DNA of 64,000 bases from positions 62,001 through 126,000 of the forward strand of contig NZ_CYUD01000009.1 of the NCBI RefSeq assembly GCF_001458295.1, given 5' to 3'. Positions within the stretch are counted from its first letter, which is position 1; each line of letters opens with the position of its first letter. Both the position numbers and the translations under genes were made by a program. Positions 44,066 through 53,469 of the stretch are shown piece after piece. The notes under the pieces are model-generated. The model was not told where the DNA came from. It searched no databases and saw only the letters and a list, made by a program, of their open reading frames with translations. Source of the DNA: Ruegeria denitrificans (GTDB lineage Bacteria; Pseudomonadota; Alphaproteobacteria; Rhodobacterales; Rhodobacteraceae).

Positions 44066-45517
44066 CTAACCATGGTAAGCTGCCACGGTCTTCACTTGTG
44101 AGAACCCATACAACGCTTCGAACCCCTTTTCGCGGCCATGACCGGATTTGCCGACACCACCAAAGGGCAGTTCCACTCCACCACCCGCGCCATAGTTATT
44201 GATGAATACCTGACCCGAACGCAGCCGCTTGGCCAATCGCATCTGCCGCGCCCCGTCCCGGGTCCAGATACTGGCAACCAACCCGTATTCGGTGGCATTG
44301 GCAATTTGGACGGCCTCATCCTCGGTCTCGAAGGGGATCAGAACCTGTACGGGGCCAAAAATCTCATCCCGTGCCAGAACATGATCTGGTGGGACGTCCG
44401 CAAAAAGGGTTGGCTGCACATAGGCCCCCTCGCTGGGCGCGTGATCAATGATGCGCCCCTGCCCTGCGATTTCAAGATCCGCGCCTTTGGCCAGAAACCG
44501 CTCGACGATCTCTTTCTGACGGGCCGAGATCAGGGGACCGACCCTTAAATCTTCGGACGCCGGACCAACTGTCAGGTCAGCATATGCGGCTGCCATGCAG
44601 GCCTTGACCTGTTCATAAACCCCACGCTGCACCAGAATGCGGGATGAGGCCGAACAAGTCTGCCCGGCATTTTGGACACCCGCATTCACCAAAAATGGTA
44701 ACGCGGCGTCCAGGTCGGCATCGTCGAACACCAGTTGGGGCGATTTGCCCCCCAGTTCCAGCGTAACAGGCACAACGTTGCGCCCTGCCGCTTGTTGCAC
44801 CTGCGCGCCGGTAGCTACTGACCCAGTGAACGAGATATGCTGCACCCCCGGATGCGCCGACAGAGCCGCCCCGGCCTCGACCCCTAATCCCGGCACAACG
44901 TTCAGCGCCCCGGCGGGCAAACCGGCCTGTTGGGCCAGATGGGCAAAGGCCAGCGCTGTCAAACACGCCTCTTCCGCCGGTTTCAGCACACAGGCATTGC
45001 CCATCGCCAAAGCTGCCCCGACGGATCGGCCGATAATTTGCATCGGATAGTTCCACGGCACAATGTGCCCGGTGACCCCGTGCGGTTCACGCAGGGTATA
45101 GACGGTGTAGCCGTCCAGATAAGGGATCGTCTCCCCCATCACCTTATCTGCCGCACCGCCGTAGAACTCACAATACCGAGCAAGCGCCACGGCATCCGCA
45201 CGCGCTTGCGTCAGCGGCTTGCCCACATCCATCGCCTCAAGCTGCGCAAGATCCTCCACGCGTTCCAACACCAGTTGCCCAAGCCGGGTCAGGATGCGGC
45301 CACGCTCTAACGCTGTTTTACGTCCCCAATCACCGTCTAACGCCGTTTGGGCGGCCTGTACTGCGAGGTCAATATCCGTGGCATCTGCGCGGACGATCCG
45401 GCAAATCTCGGACCCATCCGACGGATTGATTATCGGTATATTTGCATTTGACACGGCGGCAATCCACTCGCCACCGATCAGGCAAAGGCTGGGATTAAAC
45501 CAGAGTGGATTTGACAT
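44066..45517 (-). CDS. aldehyde dehydrogenase (NAD-dependent)
   Basis: A 483-residue ALDH: NYPMQIIGRSVGAALAMGNACVLKPAE, VTLELGGKSPQLVFDDAD (Glu) and NAGQTCSASSRILVQRG (catalytic Cys), FGGVGKSGHGREKGFEALYGFSQVKTV. The ATG at 45517 follows CTGGAGGC and is supported by homology (SNPLWFNPSLCLIGGEW). It begins 31 nt after the ABC ATPase gene, so it belongs to the channel/transporter operon and may oxidise an aldehyde from the imported solute. Confidence 0.92.
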   Translation of the reverse strand: MSNPLWFNPSLCLIGGEWIAAVSNANIPIINPSDGSEICRIVRADATDIDLAVQAAQTALDGDWGRKTALERGRILTRLGQLVLERVEDLAQLEAMDVGKPLTQARADAVALARYCEFYGGAADKVMGETIPYLDGYTVYTLREPHGVTGHIVPWNYPMQIIGRSVGAALAMGNACVLKPAEEACLTALAFAHLAQQAGLPAGALNVVPGLGVEAGAALSAHPGVQHISFTGSVATGAQVQQAAGRNVVPVTLELGGKSPQLVFDDADLDAALPFLVNAGVQNAGQTCSASSRILVQRGVYEQVKACMAAAYADLTVGPASEDLRVGPLISARQKEIVERFLAKGADLEIAGQGRIIDHAPSEGAYVQPTLFADVPPDHVLARDEIFGPVQVLIPFETEDEAVQIANATEYGLVASIWTRDGARQMRLAKRLRSGQVFINNYGAGGGVELPFGGVGKSGHGREKGFEALYGFSQVKTVAAYHG

Positions 45518-45548
45518 ATTCGCCTCCAGTTGTGGCTCTAATATTGGT

Positions 45549-47147
45549 TCATGCAACACTTGTACCGATATCCGGCAAAACCGGTGCGGCATCTATCAGG
45601 GTTCGGGTGTACGGGTGCTGCGGGTCAGAGAACACCTGTTCGGTTTCACCCTGTTCTACGATCTTACCCGCCTGCATCACCATCACTCTGTCCGTGATTG
45701 TACGCACGACACTCAGATCGTGGCTGATGAAAAGATACGTCAGGTTATAGGTGGTGCATAGCTCGGCCAGCAGGTCCAAAATCTGCGCCCGGACCGATAC
45801 ATCCAGGGCCGAGACGGCCTCATCAAACAGGATTAGTTCGGGGCGGATGATCAGCGCGCGGGCGATAGCTATCCTCTGCCGCTGCCCGCCCGAGAATTCA
45901 TGAATAAACTTGCCTGCATCATCAGGTCTGAGGCCCACAGCGGTCAGCATTTCGGCAATGCGGTCCTGCCGCTCGGGCCCGCTGGGCGGGGTATCCAGCA
46001 GGTGAAATGGTTCGGTGATCAGGCGGGCGACGCGGTGACGAGGATTGAAACTGCCATAGGGGTCTTGAAACACCACCTGCATCTTTCGGCGCACAGCTGG
46101 GTTTGGCTTATGACCGGAAAAGACAGGCTGGCTGTCCAGTCGTATATCCCCGCTTTGCGTTTCTTCCAGACCCAGAATAGCCTTGGTTAGGGTCGATTTT
46201 CCACATCCTGATTCTCCGACCAGCCCCAACCGCTCACCCCGATTGAGGGTAAAGCTGACCTCATCGACTGCGCGGTTGTGCCCGGATCTGCCGAACAGGC
46301 TCTTTCGGGGCAGGCGATAGTCTCGGATAACATTTTTCACCTCGAGCAACGGCTGAGGCTCTGGAGGATCAGGTAGCGATACCTGATGACCCGAAGCCTG
46401 AAAGAGCATCCGCGTATAAGGATGCTGCATATTGTTCAGCAAATCAGTGGTCGCGCCGCGTTCCACCACCTCACCTTGACGCATCACAACGATCTGATCG
46501 GCCATATCTGCCACCACCGCCAGATCGTGTGTGATCATCAGCAGACCCATGCCGTATTCACGCGCCAGACCTTTGAGCAATTCAAGGATCTGCGCCTGCG
46601 TCGTCACATCCAGCGCGGTTGTCGGCTCATCCGCGATCAGCAGTTTGGGGCGCAGGGCGATGGCCATGGCAATCACGACGCGCTGCCGTTGACCGCCGGA
46701 CAGTTCATGCGGATAGCGCGACAGCGGGAAACGGTCAGGAGGCAGGCCAACACGGGTCAGAACCTCTTGTGCGCGGGCCCACGCCTTGGCGCGGGGCATA
46801 GCCTTATGGATCAGAATGGTCTCAATCACCTGATCGCCGATGGTTTTGACCGGGTTCAGCGCGGTCATGGGTTCTTGAAACACCATCCCGATCTCAGCCC
46901 CGCGCAGGGCGCACATGTCGCTTTCCATCAGGGGCAACAGGTTCCGCCCATCCAGCAGGATCGCGCCATCAGCCTTCGCCCCGTTTGGCAGCAACCGCAT
47001 CACGGCCAGCGCGGTCATCGACTTCCCCGATCCGCTTTCACCGGTCACGGCTACGATCTGACCGGCATCGATGCGCAACCTGATCCGTTTCAGAATCTCG
47101 GTCTCGTGGATGGTCAGAGACAAGTTATCAATCTGTAGCAAGCTCAC
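45549..47147 (-). CDS. fused dipeptide/oligopeptide ABC transporter ATPase (two ABC domains)
   Basis: A 532-residue protein with two complete ABC cassettes, corresponding to DppD and DppF fused. Domain 1 (about 1-250): GESGSGKSMTA, LSGGQRQRVVIAMAIALRPKLLIADEPTTALD. Domain 2 (about 268-530): GESGCGKSTLTKAI, FSGGQRQRIAIARALIIRPELILFDEAVSALD. The GTG start overlaps the permease stop (GTGA). It powers the solute importer of this operon. Confidence 0.95.
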   Translation of the reverse strand: MSLLQIDNLSLTIHETEILKRIRLRIDAGQIVAVTGESGSGKSMTALAVMRLLPNGAKADGAILLDGRNLLPLMESDMCALRGAEIGMVFQEPMTALNPVKTIGDQVIETILIHKAMPRAKAWARAQEVLTRVGLPPDRFPLSRYPHELSGGQRQRVVIAMAIALRPKLLIADEPTTALDVTTQAQILELLKGLAREYGMGLLMITHDLAVVADMADQIVVMRQGEVVERGATTDLLNNMQHPYTRMLFQASGHQVSLPDPPEPQPLLEVKNVIRDYRLPRKSLFGRSGHNRAVDEVSFTLNRGERLGLVGESGCGKSTLTKAILGLEETQSGDIRLDSQPVFSGHKPNPAVRRKMQVVFQDPYGSFNPRHRVARLITEPFHLLDTPPSGPERQDRIAEMLTAVGLRPDDAGKFIHEFSGGQRQRIAIARALIIRPELILFDEAVSALDVSVRAQILDLLAELCTTYNLTYLFISHDLSVVRTITDRVMVMQAGKIVEQGETEQVFSDPQHPYTRTLIDAAPVLPDIGTSVA

Positions 47148-47959
47148 GCGCGCGCCACCCGTATTCTGGGATCAAGCCAATCGCGCAGACCGTCGCCCAG
47201 CAGGTTCAACCCCAGCACCGTGACAATGATCGCCAGCCCCGGAATCAGAGCCAAATGCGGGGCAAAACTAACCATCGTCTGCGCGTCGGCCAGCATTCGT
47301 CCCCAACTGGGTGTTGGGGGCTGCGCGCCCAGACCGACATAGGACAGGCCCGCCTCGGCCAGGATACCCAGGGAAAACTGGATAGTACCTTGCACGATCA
47401 GCAGGTTCGCCACGTTGGGCAGTATGTGTTCCGCAGATATCCGCGCCGCGCCCTTGCCCGAGACACGCGCCGCCAGAATGAACTCGCGCTCCCACAGGGA
47501 CAGAGCCGCGCCACGGGTGATGCGGGCGAAAACGGGGATGTTGAAAATGCCGATGGCGATGATGGCATTGATGGCCCCCGCCCCGAAAACAGCGGTGATC
47601 AGGATGGCGATGACTAATGAAGGAAAGGCAAAGACCAGATCGTTGCCGCGCATGATCACCTCGTCCAGCCACGATCCCTTGCGGGCCGCTGCTGTCAGGC
47701 CTAGTGGCACACCCAGCGCCATACCGATCCCCACCGCCACCAGCGCCACGGCAATAGATGTGCGCGCACCGACCATGATCATCGAGAACATGTCGCGCCC
47801 AAAATGATCTGTGCCAAACCAGTGCTGTGCATTGGGCGGTTGCAGCTTGTTGGGAATATCCAGCGCCGCATAGTCATAGGGCGTCCAAACAAAGGACATC
47901 AGCGCCGCCAGCAGCACCAGCGACGACAACACCGCGCCAAGGATCAGGTTGCGGCTCAT
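47144..47959 (-). CDS. dipeptide-type ABC transporter permease (DppC type)
   Basis: A 271-residue inner-membrane protein: N-terminal helix, HWFGTDHFGRDMFSMIMVGARTSI typical of DppC/OppC, and the EAA loop FILAARVSGKGAARISAEHILPNVA. The ATG at 47959 overlaps the dppB-like stop (ATGA); a longer frame to 48619 would run inside the dppB-like gene and is discarded. It pairs with the preceding permease. Confidence 0.93.
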   Translation of the reverse strand: MSRNLILGAVLSSLVLLAALMSFVWTPYDYAALDIPNKLQPPNAQHWFGTDHFGRDMFSMIMVGARTSIAVALVAVGIGMALGVPLGLTAAARKGSWLDEVIMRGNDLVFAFPSLVIAILITAVFGAGAINAIIAIGIFNIPVFARITRGAALSLWEREFILAARVSGKGAARISAEHILPNVANLLIVQGTIQFSLGILAEAGLSYVGLGAQPPTPSWGRMLADAQTMVSFAPHLALIPGLAIIVTVLGLNLLGDGLRDWLDPRIRVARA

Positions 47960-48903
47960 GACCGGCCTCTCAGCCTTGGGTCGACGCCGGCATAGGCGAG
48001 GTCGACCAGAAAATTCACGGTGATGACAGCAAAGACAAGCAGCATGACCACCGATTCCACCACGATCAGATCGCGGGCCGAGATCGCCTGAAACACCAAC
48101 CGCCCGAGGCCGGGCAGATAGAAAACCTGTTCGATGATGATCGAACCGGCCAACAGAAACGAGAACTGCAACCCGATGATGGTCAGAACCGGGATCAGCG
48201 CGTTGCGCACACCGTGCCGCCACAGTGCTTGACGGCGTGACAACCCCTTGGCACGAGCAGTACGCATGAAATCTTCGCCCAGTATATCCAGCAACGAAGA
48301 CCGCATGACCCGTGCCAGAATTGCCGCCTGCGGCAGGGCCAACGCAATGGCGGGCAAAGTCAGCGAATGCAGGCCGGTCCAGACACCTTTGTCCCACCCC
48401 GCGAACCCGCCAGCACTGAACCAGCGCAGTTTGATGGCGAAGATCAACACCAGCATCATCGCGAACCAGAAATTCGGCACCGCAATACCCAGCTGCGTCG
48501 CCCCCATCACCGTCAGATCCCCCGGCTTTCCCCGGCGGGCGGCCGCGTAAATCCCGGCAGGAAAGGCAATCAGGGTCGACAAGGTTAACGCATAAAGCGC
48601 CAAGGGCAGGGACACCCACATCCGATCTGCAATCATCTGCGACACCGGCGTGCGATAGGTGTAAGAGGTCCCAAAATCCCCCACCAGCATACCGCTAACC
48701 CAATTGAAATAGCGTTGGATCTTGGACCCGTCCAACCCCAGCTCGGCGCGCAGCGCGGCCAAAGTGTCCTCTTGCGCGTTCACTCCCAGCATGAACGAGG
48801 CCGGATCGCCCGGCGCCACCTCAATCACCGCGAAGATGACCACCGAGGCGACCACGAGGCTGATAAACAGCGATATCAGGCGTTTGAGGGCATAGCGCAG
48901 CAT
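47956..48903 (-). CDS. dipeptide-type ABC transporter permease (DppB type)
   Basis: A 315-residue permease: MLRYALKRLISLFISLVVASVVIF, EVAPGDPASFMLG, LGLDGSKIQRYFNW, and EAA loop EDFMRTARAKGLSRRQALWRHGVRNALIPVL, as in DppB/GsiC. It starts at ATG 48903; its ribosome site is weak. It begins 40 nt after the ligand-gated channel gene stop, so translation of the two may be partly coupled or separately controlled. Confidence 0.93.
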   Translation of the reverse strand: MLRYALKRLISLFISLVVASVVIFAVIEVAPGDPASFMLGVNAQEDTLAALRAELGLDGSKIQRYFNWVSGMLVGDFGTSYTYRTPVSQMIADRMWVSLPLALYALTLSTLIAFPAGIYAAARRGKPGDLTVMGATQLGIAVPNFWFAMMLVLIFAIKLRWFSAGGFAGWDKGVWTGLHSLTLPAIALALPQAAILARVMRSSLLDILGEDFMRTARAKGLSRRQALWRHGVRNALIPVLTIIGLQFSFLLAGSIIIEQVFYLPGLGRLVFQAISARDLIVVESVVMLLVFAVITVNFLVDLAYAGVDPRLRGRS

Positions 48904-48943
48904 TGAAGCCACGTTAGGATCACATATCGCGCGGGTCCAGCAC

Positions 48944-50011
48944 CTAAGGCACCAACAGATAGGCAAAAATCGCGTAACCGACGATGGCCGCATAGCCCAG
49001 CGGGTAAATCCACTTGATTGCGTAATTGTCCAGTTTTCTGGCCCCGTCCTCATGCCCCGACACTTTCAGTTTGCGCAAAGCGACGTTGAACACGATCAAG
49101 GCCCCGGTCATCAGGAACATGCATTGCAGGATAAAATCCAAAAAGGTCAGATAGCCCAGCTTGGGCAGATCGGCAGAAATCGCCCAGTTAAAGGCCACGA
49201 AAACCAGCAGGTTGCCCCCGGCAATCTCGATCCGGCGGCGGTATTCGTCGAGGAAAAACAGCGCCCAACCCACCGAAATCAGAACCAGCATCGGCAGGAA
49301 CACCCGGATTACGTAATATGTCAGGTGCCGGTGCCCCTGAAACGCCAGCGCAACCTGATCGCTGTCCCGGCCCGACAAGCCAATGACAGTCGAATGCAGG
49401 ACCTTTGGGTTGTCCAGAACCCACTCTTCCTCCCCCAGCAGATCGCCCAGGCCGGAATACTCTTCCAGCGGATAGTAGGACACGTATTCGGAAGGAAAGA
49501 TCGAGACGACCTCGAAGAAGAACTCCTGCGTGTCGAACGGGTATTTGCGGAAATCGAAATGCGGGGCCTGCAATGTCAGCGAGGACTTCTCGACATAAAC
49601 CACATGCCCGTCATGGCGCAGCGAGGCCGCGGCCTCGTGTATCCATTTATTGGATTGCTGGTTGTGGACGACAAAGGCCGGAACAACCGCCCCGATATCC
49701 GAGGCATGTTCGGCCAGCGCGCTGGGGTTAAAGACCTGAATCTCGCGCCCGACAACCTCGCGGTCAAAGGCCAGGGCCGGGTCAGTCCACTCAACGCGCA
49801 GAACAACGACAGCGCCATAGTTTTCGGCCTTTTGGTCCACGCTGGTGACCTGATCTATACGGATGCCGATCCCCACCTCCAATGGGTTCTCCGGTGTACC
49901 CACCAGTGCTCCAAGCCCGCCATCCAGTACGTTTTGCGCCTGCGCCTTACCGCCCAGCGCGAAAAGGCAGGCAGTCACTGCAACAAAACACAAAAAACGG
50001 ACAAGATTCAT
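48944..50011 (-). CDS. prokaryotic pentameric ligand-gated ion channel (Cys-loop/Pro-loop receptor family)
   Basis: A 355-residue protein. Signal peptide about 1-26; extracellular beta-sandwich 27-230 with the family motif VEWTDPALAF (73-82) and the Pro-loop HFDFRKYPFDTQEF (151-164, Pro158) without flanking cysteines, as in bacterial channels such as GLIC and ELIC. Helices: M1 232-254 (YYVIRVFLPMLVLISVGW), M2 pore 261-280 (AFNWAISADLPK region), M3 286-312, M4 332-353. An RRR cluster (258-260) and Glu262 lie at the cytosolic end of M2. It is encoded between the solute-binding protein and the permeases of a dipeptide-type ABC operon. Ligand and ion selectivity are unknown. Confidence 0.93.
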   Translation of the reverse strand: MNLVRFLCFVAVTACLFALGGKAQAQNVLDGGLGALVGTPENPLEVGIGIRIDQVTSVDQKAENYGAVVVLRVEWTDPALAFDREVVGREIQVFNPSALAEHASDIGAVVPAFVVHNQQSNKWIHEAAASLRHDGHVVYVEKSSLTLQAPHFDFRKYPFDTQEFFFEVVSIFPSEYVSYYPLEEYSGLGDLLGEEEWVLDNPKVLHSTVIGLSGRDSDQVALAFQGHRHLTYYVIRVFLPMLVLISVGWALFFLDEYRRRIEIAGGNLLVFVAFNWAISADLPKLGYLTFLDFILQCMFLMTGALIVFNVALRKLKVSGHEDGARKLDNYAIKWIYPLGYAAIVGYAIFAYLLVP

Positions 50012-50038
50012 TGTCGACTCACTCGGAAACGGAAAGCC

Positions 50039-50058
50039 CGGGGCCGGTTACAGCCCCG
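50039..50058 (-). promoter_or_regulatory. intercistronic hairpin between binding protein and channel genes
   Basis: CGGGGC (50039-50044) and GCCCCG (50053-50058) form a 6-bp G+C stem with 8-nt loop, 4 nt from the end of the binding-protein gene region (stop at 50066). In the leftward transcript it is followed by GGCTTTCCGTTT, so it may partly terminate or protect the upstream mRNA. Confidence 0.5.
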
Positions 50059-50065
50059 AACCAGG

Positions 50066-51553
50066 CTATTCTGCCCAGCTGATCTGGGTCAGGTCGATGG
50101 CAGCGGTCGGCGCGTTCTCCCACAGACCCTGAACACCCACTTTAGCAACTCCCAGCTTGGCCAGTTGGAACAGGTAGCCGTTGACATAGTCCGTGGCGAT
50201 CAGGCGCTGCATATCGCCCAGCAGCTTTTTACGCTCATCCGGGTCGGTGGTTGCGTTCAACGTTTCCATCAACGTCTGGGCATCCAGGCTATCATACTGG
50301 AAATAGTAATCGGGGCGGGCATAGATGCCGATATCCATCGGCTCGGTATGACTGATGATGGTCAGGCCGTAATCCTTGCCCTTGAACACCGATTCCAGCC
50401 ATTGCGCCCATTCGACATTGATGATCTCGGCCTTGATGCCAACGTCGGCCAGTTGAGCGGCAATGATCTCACCCCCGCGCCGGGCGTAAGAGGGCGGCGG
50501 CAGATGCAGGGTGGTCTCAAACCCCTCTTCATACCCTGCATCCGCCAGCAGCTTGGCGGCCTCTTCCGGGTCATGGGCCGAGTTTCCGGTCAGATCGACA
50601 TAGGCCGGGTTATGGGGTGCGAAATGGGTGCCGATGGGCGTGCCGTAGCCGAACATCGCCCCGTCAATCACCGCCTGCCGGTCGATGGCATGGGCCAATG
50701 CCTGTCGCACGCGGATATCATCGAACGGGGGTTTTTTGTTGTTGGTCGACAGGATGGTTTCCCCCTCGGTCGAGCCCACAAGCACCTGAAAGCGCGGATC
50801 GGCCTCAAACTGCGGCAGGTTTTCTGGCGCGGGGAAATTGTCGAACACATCGACATCCTCGGCCATCATAGCAGCAAAGGCGGCCGTGGGATCCGAGATG
50901 AATTTGAACGTAGCAGTCTCTAACGCGGGTTGATCGCCCCAATAGCTCGGGTACCGGTTCAGGGTGATGCTGTCACCCTGAACCCAGTCGCCAAAGGTAA
51001 AAGCGCCGGTTCCCACCGGGTTGGTCTTGATGTTGTCGATGCTTTCCGGGGCGACAATCACCGCATCACCCCAGGCCATGTTGAACAGGAAATTACCGTT
51101 CGGCTCGGACAAGGTGACCTTGACGGTCAACGGGTCCACAACCTCAACGCTTTCGATCCCGGCAAACAGCGCCTTTTGTGCATTGGCGCTGTCTTCGGCC
51201 ATGGCGCGATCAAGGCTGAATTTGACGTCCTCGGCATCCATGACAGTTGCGTCATGAAAGGTCACTCCCTCGCGCAGCTTGAAGGTATAGACGGTGCCGT
51301 CCTCGGAAATCTCCCAGCTTTCGGCCAGACCTGGCACCACCGATCCATCACCCATAAAGCGGGTCAGACCTTCGAAAATATTGGTATACACCACCGAATC
51401 GATGGCCTGTGCCGCAGCGCTGGTCGGGTCCAGATGCGGTGGCTCCAACTGCATTGCAATCGTAATGTCAGATTTGGCCAAAGCCTGCGTGGCAAACAGG
51501 CTGGCACCCACGGCCAACCCGGACACGAAGGTTCGAAACATCTGCTTTGTCAT
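50066..51553 (-). CDS. ABC transporter substrate-binding protein, family 5 (DppA/OppA type)
   Basis: A 495-residue periplasmic protein with a signal peptide (TKQMFRTFVSGLAVGASLFATQALA), then LEPPHLDPTSAAAQAIDSVVYTNIFEGLTRF and AESWEISEDGTVYTFKLREGVTFHD, the family 5 signature. The ATG at 51553 after GGGGAGAG is preferred to the longer frame to 51640. Family members bind di/oligopeptides, opines, nickel or other solutes, so the ligand is open. It leads the operon that encodes the ligand-gated channel next. Confidence 0.94.
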   Translation of the reverse strand: MTKQMFRTFVSGLAVGASLFATQALAKSDITIAMQLEPPHLDPTSAAAQAIDSVVYTNIFEGLTRFMGDGSVVPGLAESWEISEDGTVYTFKLREGVTFHDATVMDAEDVKFSLDRAMAEDSANAQKALFAGIESVEVVDPLTVKVTLSEPNGNFLFNMAWGDAVIVAPESIDNIKTNPVGTGAFTFGDWVQGDSITLNRYPSYWGDQPALETATFKFISDPTAAFAAMMAEDVDVFDNFPAPENLPQFEADPRFQVLVGSTEGETILSTNNKKPPFDDIRVRQALAHAIDRQAVIDGAMFGYGTPIGTHFAPHNPAYVDLTGNSAHDPEEAAKLLADAGYEEGFETTLHLPPPSYARRGGEIIAAQLADVGIKAEIINVEWAQWLESVFKGKDYGLTIISHTEPMDIGIYARPDYYFQYDSLDAQTLMETLNATTDPDERKKLLGDMQRLIATDYVNGYLFQLAKLGVAKVGVQGLWENAPTAAIDLTQISWAE

Positions 51554-51723
51554 GAAAAACTCTCCCCGCTGGAATGCGTGACCCTGCGTTTTTTCGGGCC
51601 GTTCTGTAGGTAATGTCCCTTTAAACCTAAGGTCATTCAAGGAAATGTTCGCGCAACCGGGGTTTCTATGGCCCGGTTTGATCTGCTATGCCGCACTGCA
51701 ACATGAACCCCGCAGGAGCGATC

Positions 51724-52563
51724 ATGAGCGCCACCGCCCGCAAAACAGCCCCGAACGCCGAGGACATCCGCACCCGAAAAGGCAGCACACCCTTGGTCAG
51801 TCTGACCGCTTATACCACGCCAATGGCACGGCTGATGGATGATCATTGCGACTTTGTTCTGGTCGGTGACAGCGTCGGCATGGTGCTTCATGGGCTGGAA
51901 TCGACGCTTGGGGTGACGATGGAAATGATGATCCTGCACGGTCAGGCCGTCGCACGTGGCCTGAACAGTGCGATGATGGTCATCGACATGCCCTTTGCCA
52001 GTTACGAACACGATCCGACCCACGCCTTCAAGAACGCTGCCCGCCTGATGGCCGAAACCGGCGCAGGCGCGGTCAAGCTGGAAGGCGGCGTGGAAATGGC
52101 CGAGACCATCCGTTTCCTGGTCAAACGCGGCATCCCGGTGATGGCGCATATCGGTCTGACGCCACAGTCGATCAACACGCTGGGCGGCTATAAGGTGCAG
52201 GGTCGCGACGAACAGGCGAAGGCCGTGCTGGCCGATGCCCATGCGGTGGCCGAGGCTGGTGCATTTTCCGTTGTGCTTGAGAAGGTGCCGCAAGGCCTGG
52301 CTGATCAGATCACCGCCGAGGTTGCAATCCCGACCATCGGCATTGGCGCCTCGGCCGGATGCGATGGGCAGATTTTGGTCGTGGACGACATGGTGGGCTT
52401 TTTCACCGCTTTCAAACCGAAATTTGTCAAACGCTATGCTGAGCTGGGTCCGCAAGCCGAGGCCGCCATCGCGGAATATGCCGCCGATGTGCGCGCCCGC
52501 ACCTTTCCAGCGGATGAACATGTCTTTGCCGATCAGGCCCCGTCCAAAGGACCCAAGGCATGA
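51724..52563 (+). CDS. panB: 3-methyl-2-oxobutanoate hydroxymethyltransferase
   Basis: A 279-residue Pan[92 protein letters not shown] and [22 protein letters not shown]. It makes ketopantoate for pantothenate/CoA. The ATG at 51724 after CAGGAG is chosen; panC overlaps its stop by ATGA. Confidence 0.96.
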   Translation: MSATARKTAPNAEDIRTRKGSTPLVSLTAYTTPMARLMDDHCDFVLVGDSVGMVLHGLESTLGVTMEMMILHGQAVARGLNSAMMVIDMPFASYEHDPTHAFKNAARLMAETGAGAVKLEGGVEMAETIRFLVKRGIPVMAHIGLTPQSINTLGGYKVQGRDEQAKAVLADAHAVAEAGAFSVVLEKVPQGLADQITAEVAIPTIGIGASAGCDGQILVVDDMVGFFTAFKPKFVKRYAELGPQAEAAIAEYAADVRARTFPADEHVFADQAPSKGPKA

Positions 52564-53402
52564 CCGCACCCATTCTGCGCCGCCTGACTGATTTGCGCGC
52601 GCTGACGACCAAATGGCATGACAACGGCGAAACGATCGGTGTCGTCCCCACCATGGGTGCGCTGCATCAAGGGCACCTGTCGCTGGCTGAGGCCGCCAAG
52701 GCCGGTACCGAAAGGGTGATCGTTACGGTTTTTGTGAACCCCAAACAGTTCAACAACCCCGACGATCTGGCCAAATACCCGCGGACCGAAAACGAAGATG
52801 CACAGAAACTGGCACCCTACGGTGTCGATGCGATCTATGTCCCCGACCCCGAAGAGATTTATCCGCAGGGCTTTGCCACCACCGTATCAGTCGCCGGTTT
52901 GACCGATGTGATGGAGGGTGAATTCCGACCCGGCCATTTTGATGGCGTCGCCACTGTGGTCGCGAAACTGTTCCTGCAAACGCAGGCAGATCGAGCCTAT
53001 TTCGGCGAAAAAGACTATCAACAACTGATGATCGTCCGCCGTATGGCCCGCGATCTGGACATCCCCATCGAGGTGGTCGGCTGCCCCACGGTACGCGAAC
53101 CCTCAGGTCTCGCAATGTCGTCGCGCAATCTCCTCCTCTCGCCCGAGGGGTTGAACATTGCGGCCAACAAGCACCGGATCATGCAGGGTGTGGTCCAGTC
53201 GCTGAAAGCGGGGGCCCCGTTTGAAACCGTGGCCGCACGGGCCGAGTCTGATCTGCTGGCCGCAGGCTTTACGCAGGTCGAATACATCCAACTGCGCTGC
53301 GCCGACACGCTGGACCCGCTGACCCATGCCACACGGCCCGCCCGGCTGTTTGCGGCGGCCTGGGCGGATGGTGTACGGCTGATCGACAATATTCCTGTCT
53401 GA
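52560..53402 (+). CDS. panC: pantothenate synthetase
   Basis: A 280-residue enzyme: [75 protein letters not shown] are the HIGH- and KMSKS-like pantoate-beta-alanine ligase motifs. It joins pantoate and beta-alanine. It overlaps panB by ATGA, forming a two-gene operon. Confidence 0.96.
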   Translation: MTAPILRRLTDLRALTTKWHDNGETIGVVPTMGALHQGHLSLAEAAKAGTERVIVTVFVNPKQFNNPDDLAKYPRTENEDAQKLAPYGVDAIYVPDPEEIYPQGFATTVSVAGLTDVMEGEFRPGHFDGVATVVAKLFLQTQADRAYFGEKDYQQLMIVRRMARDLDIPIEVVGCPTVREPSGLAMSSRNLLLSPEGLNIAANKHRIMQGVVQSLKAGAPFETVAARAESDLLAAGFTQVEYIQLRCADTLDPLTHATRPARLFAAAWADGVRLIDNIPV

Positions 53403-53469
53403 ACGCACTGGCACGATTGTCATTGTTTGCGCTAAAGTCCGGCAAAACCAGACCGGAGGGGGCGCAGGC

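Noticed and set aside
47960..48619. N-terminal extension of the DppC-type permease frame
   Set aside because: The extra 220 codons lie inside the DppB-type gene in another frame and read as nonsense; the ATG at 47959 with an ATGA overlap fits the family start.
49052..50923. 623-codon rightward open frame across the ion-channel and binding-protein genes
   Set aside because: It is antisense to two genes with clear family motifs; long opposite-strand frames are common in high-G+C DNA, and its translation shows no recognisable domain.
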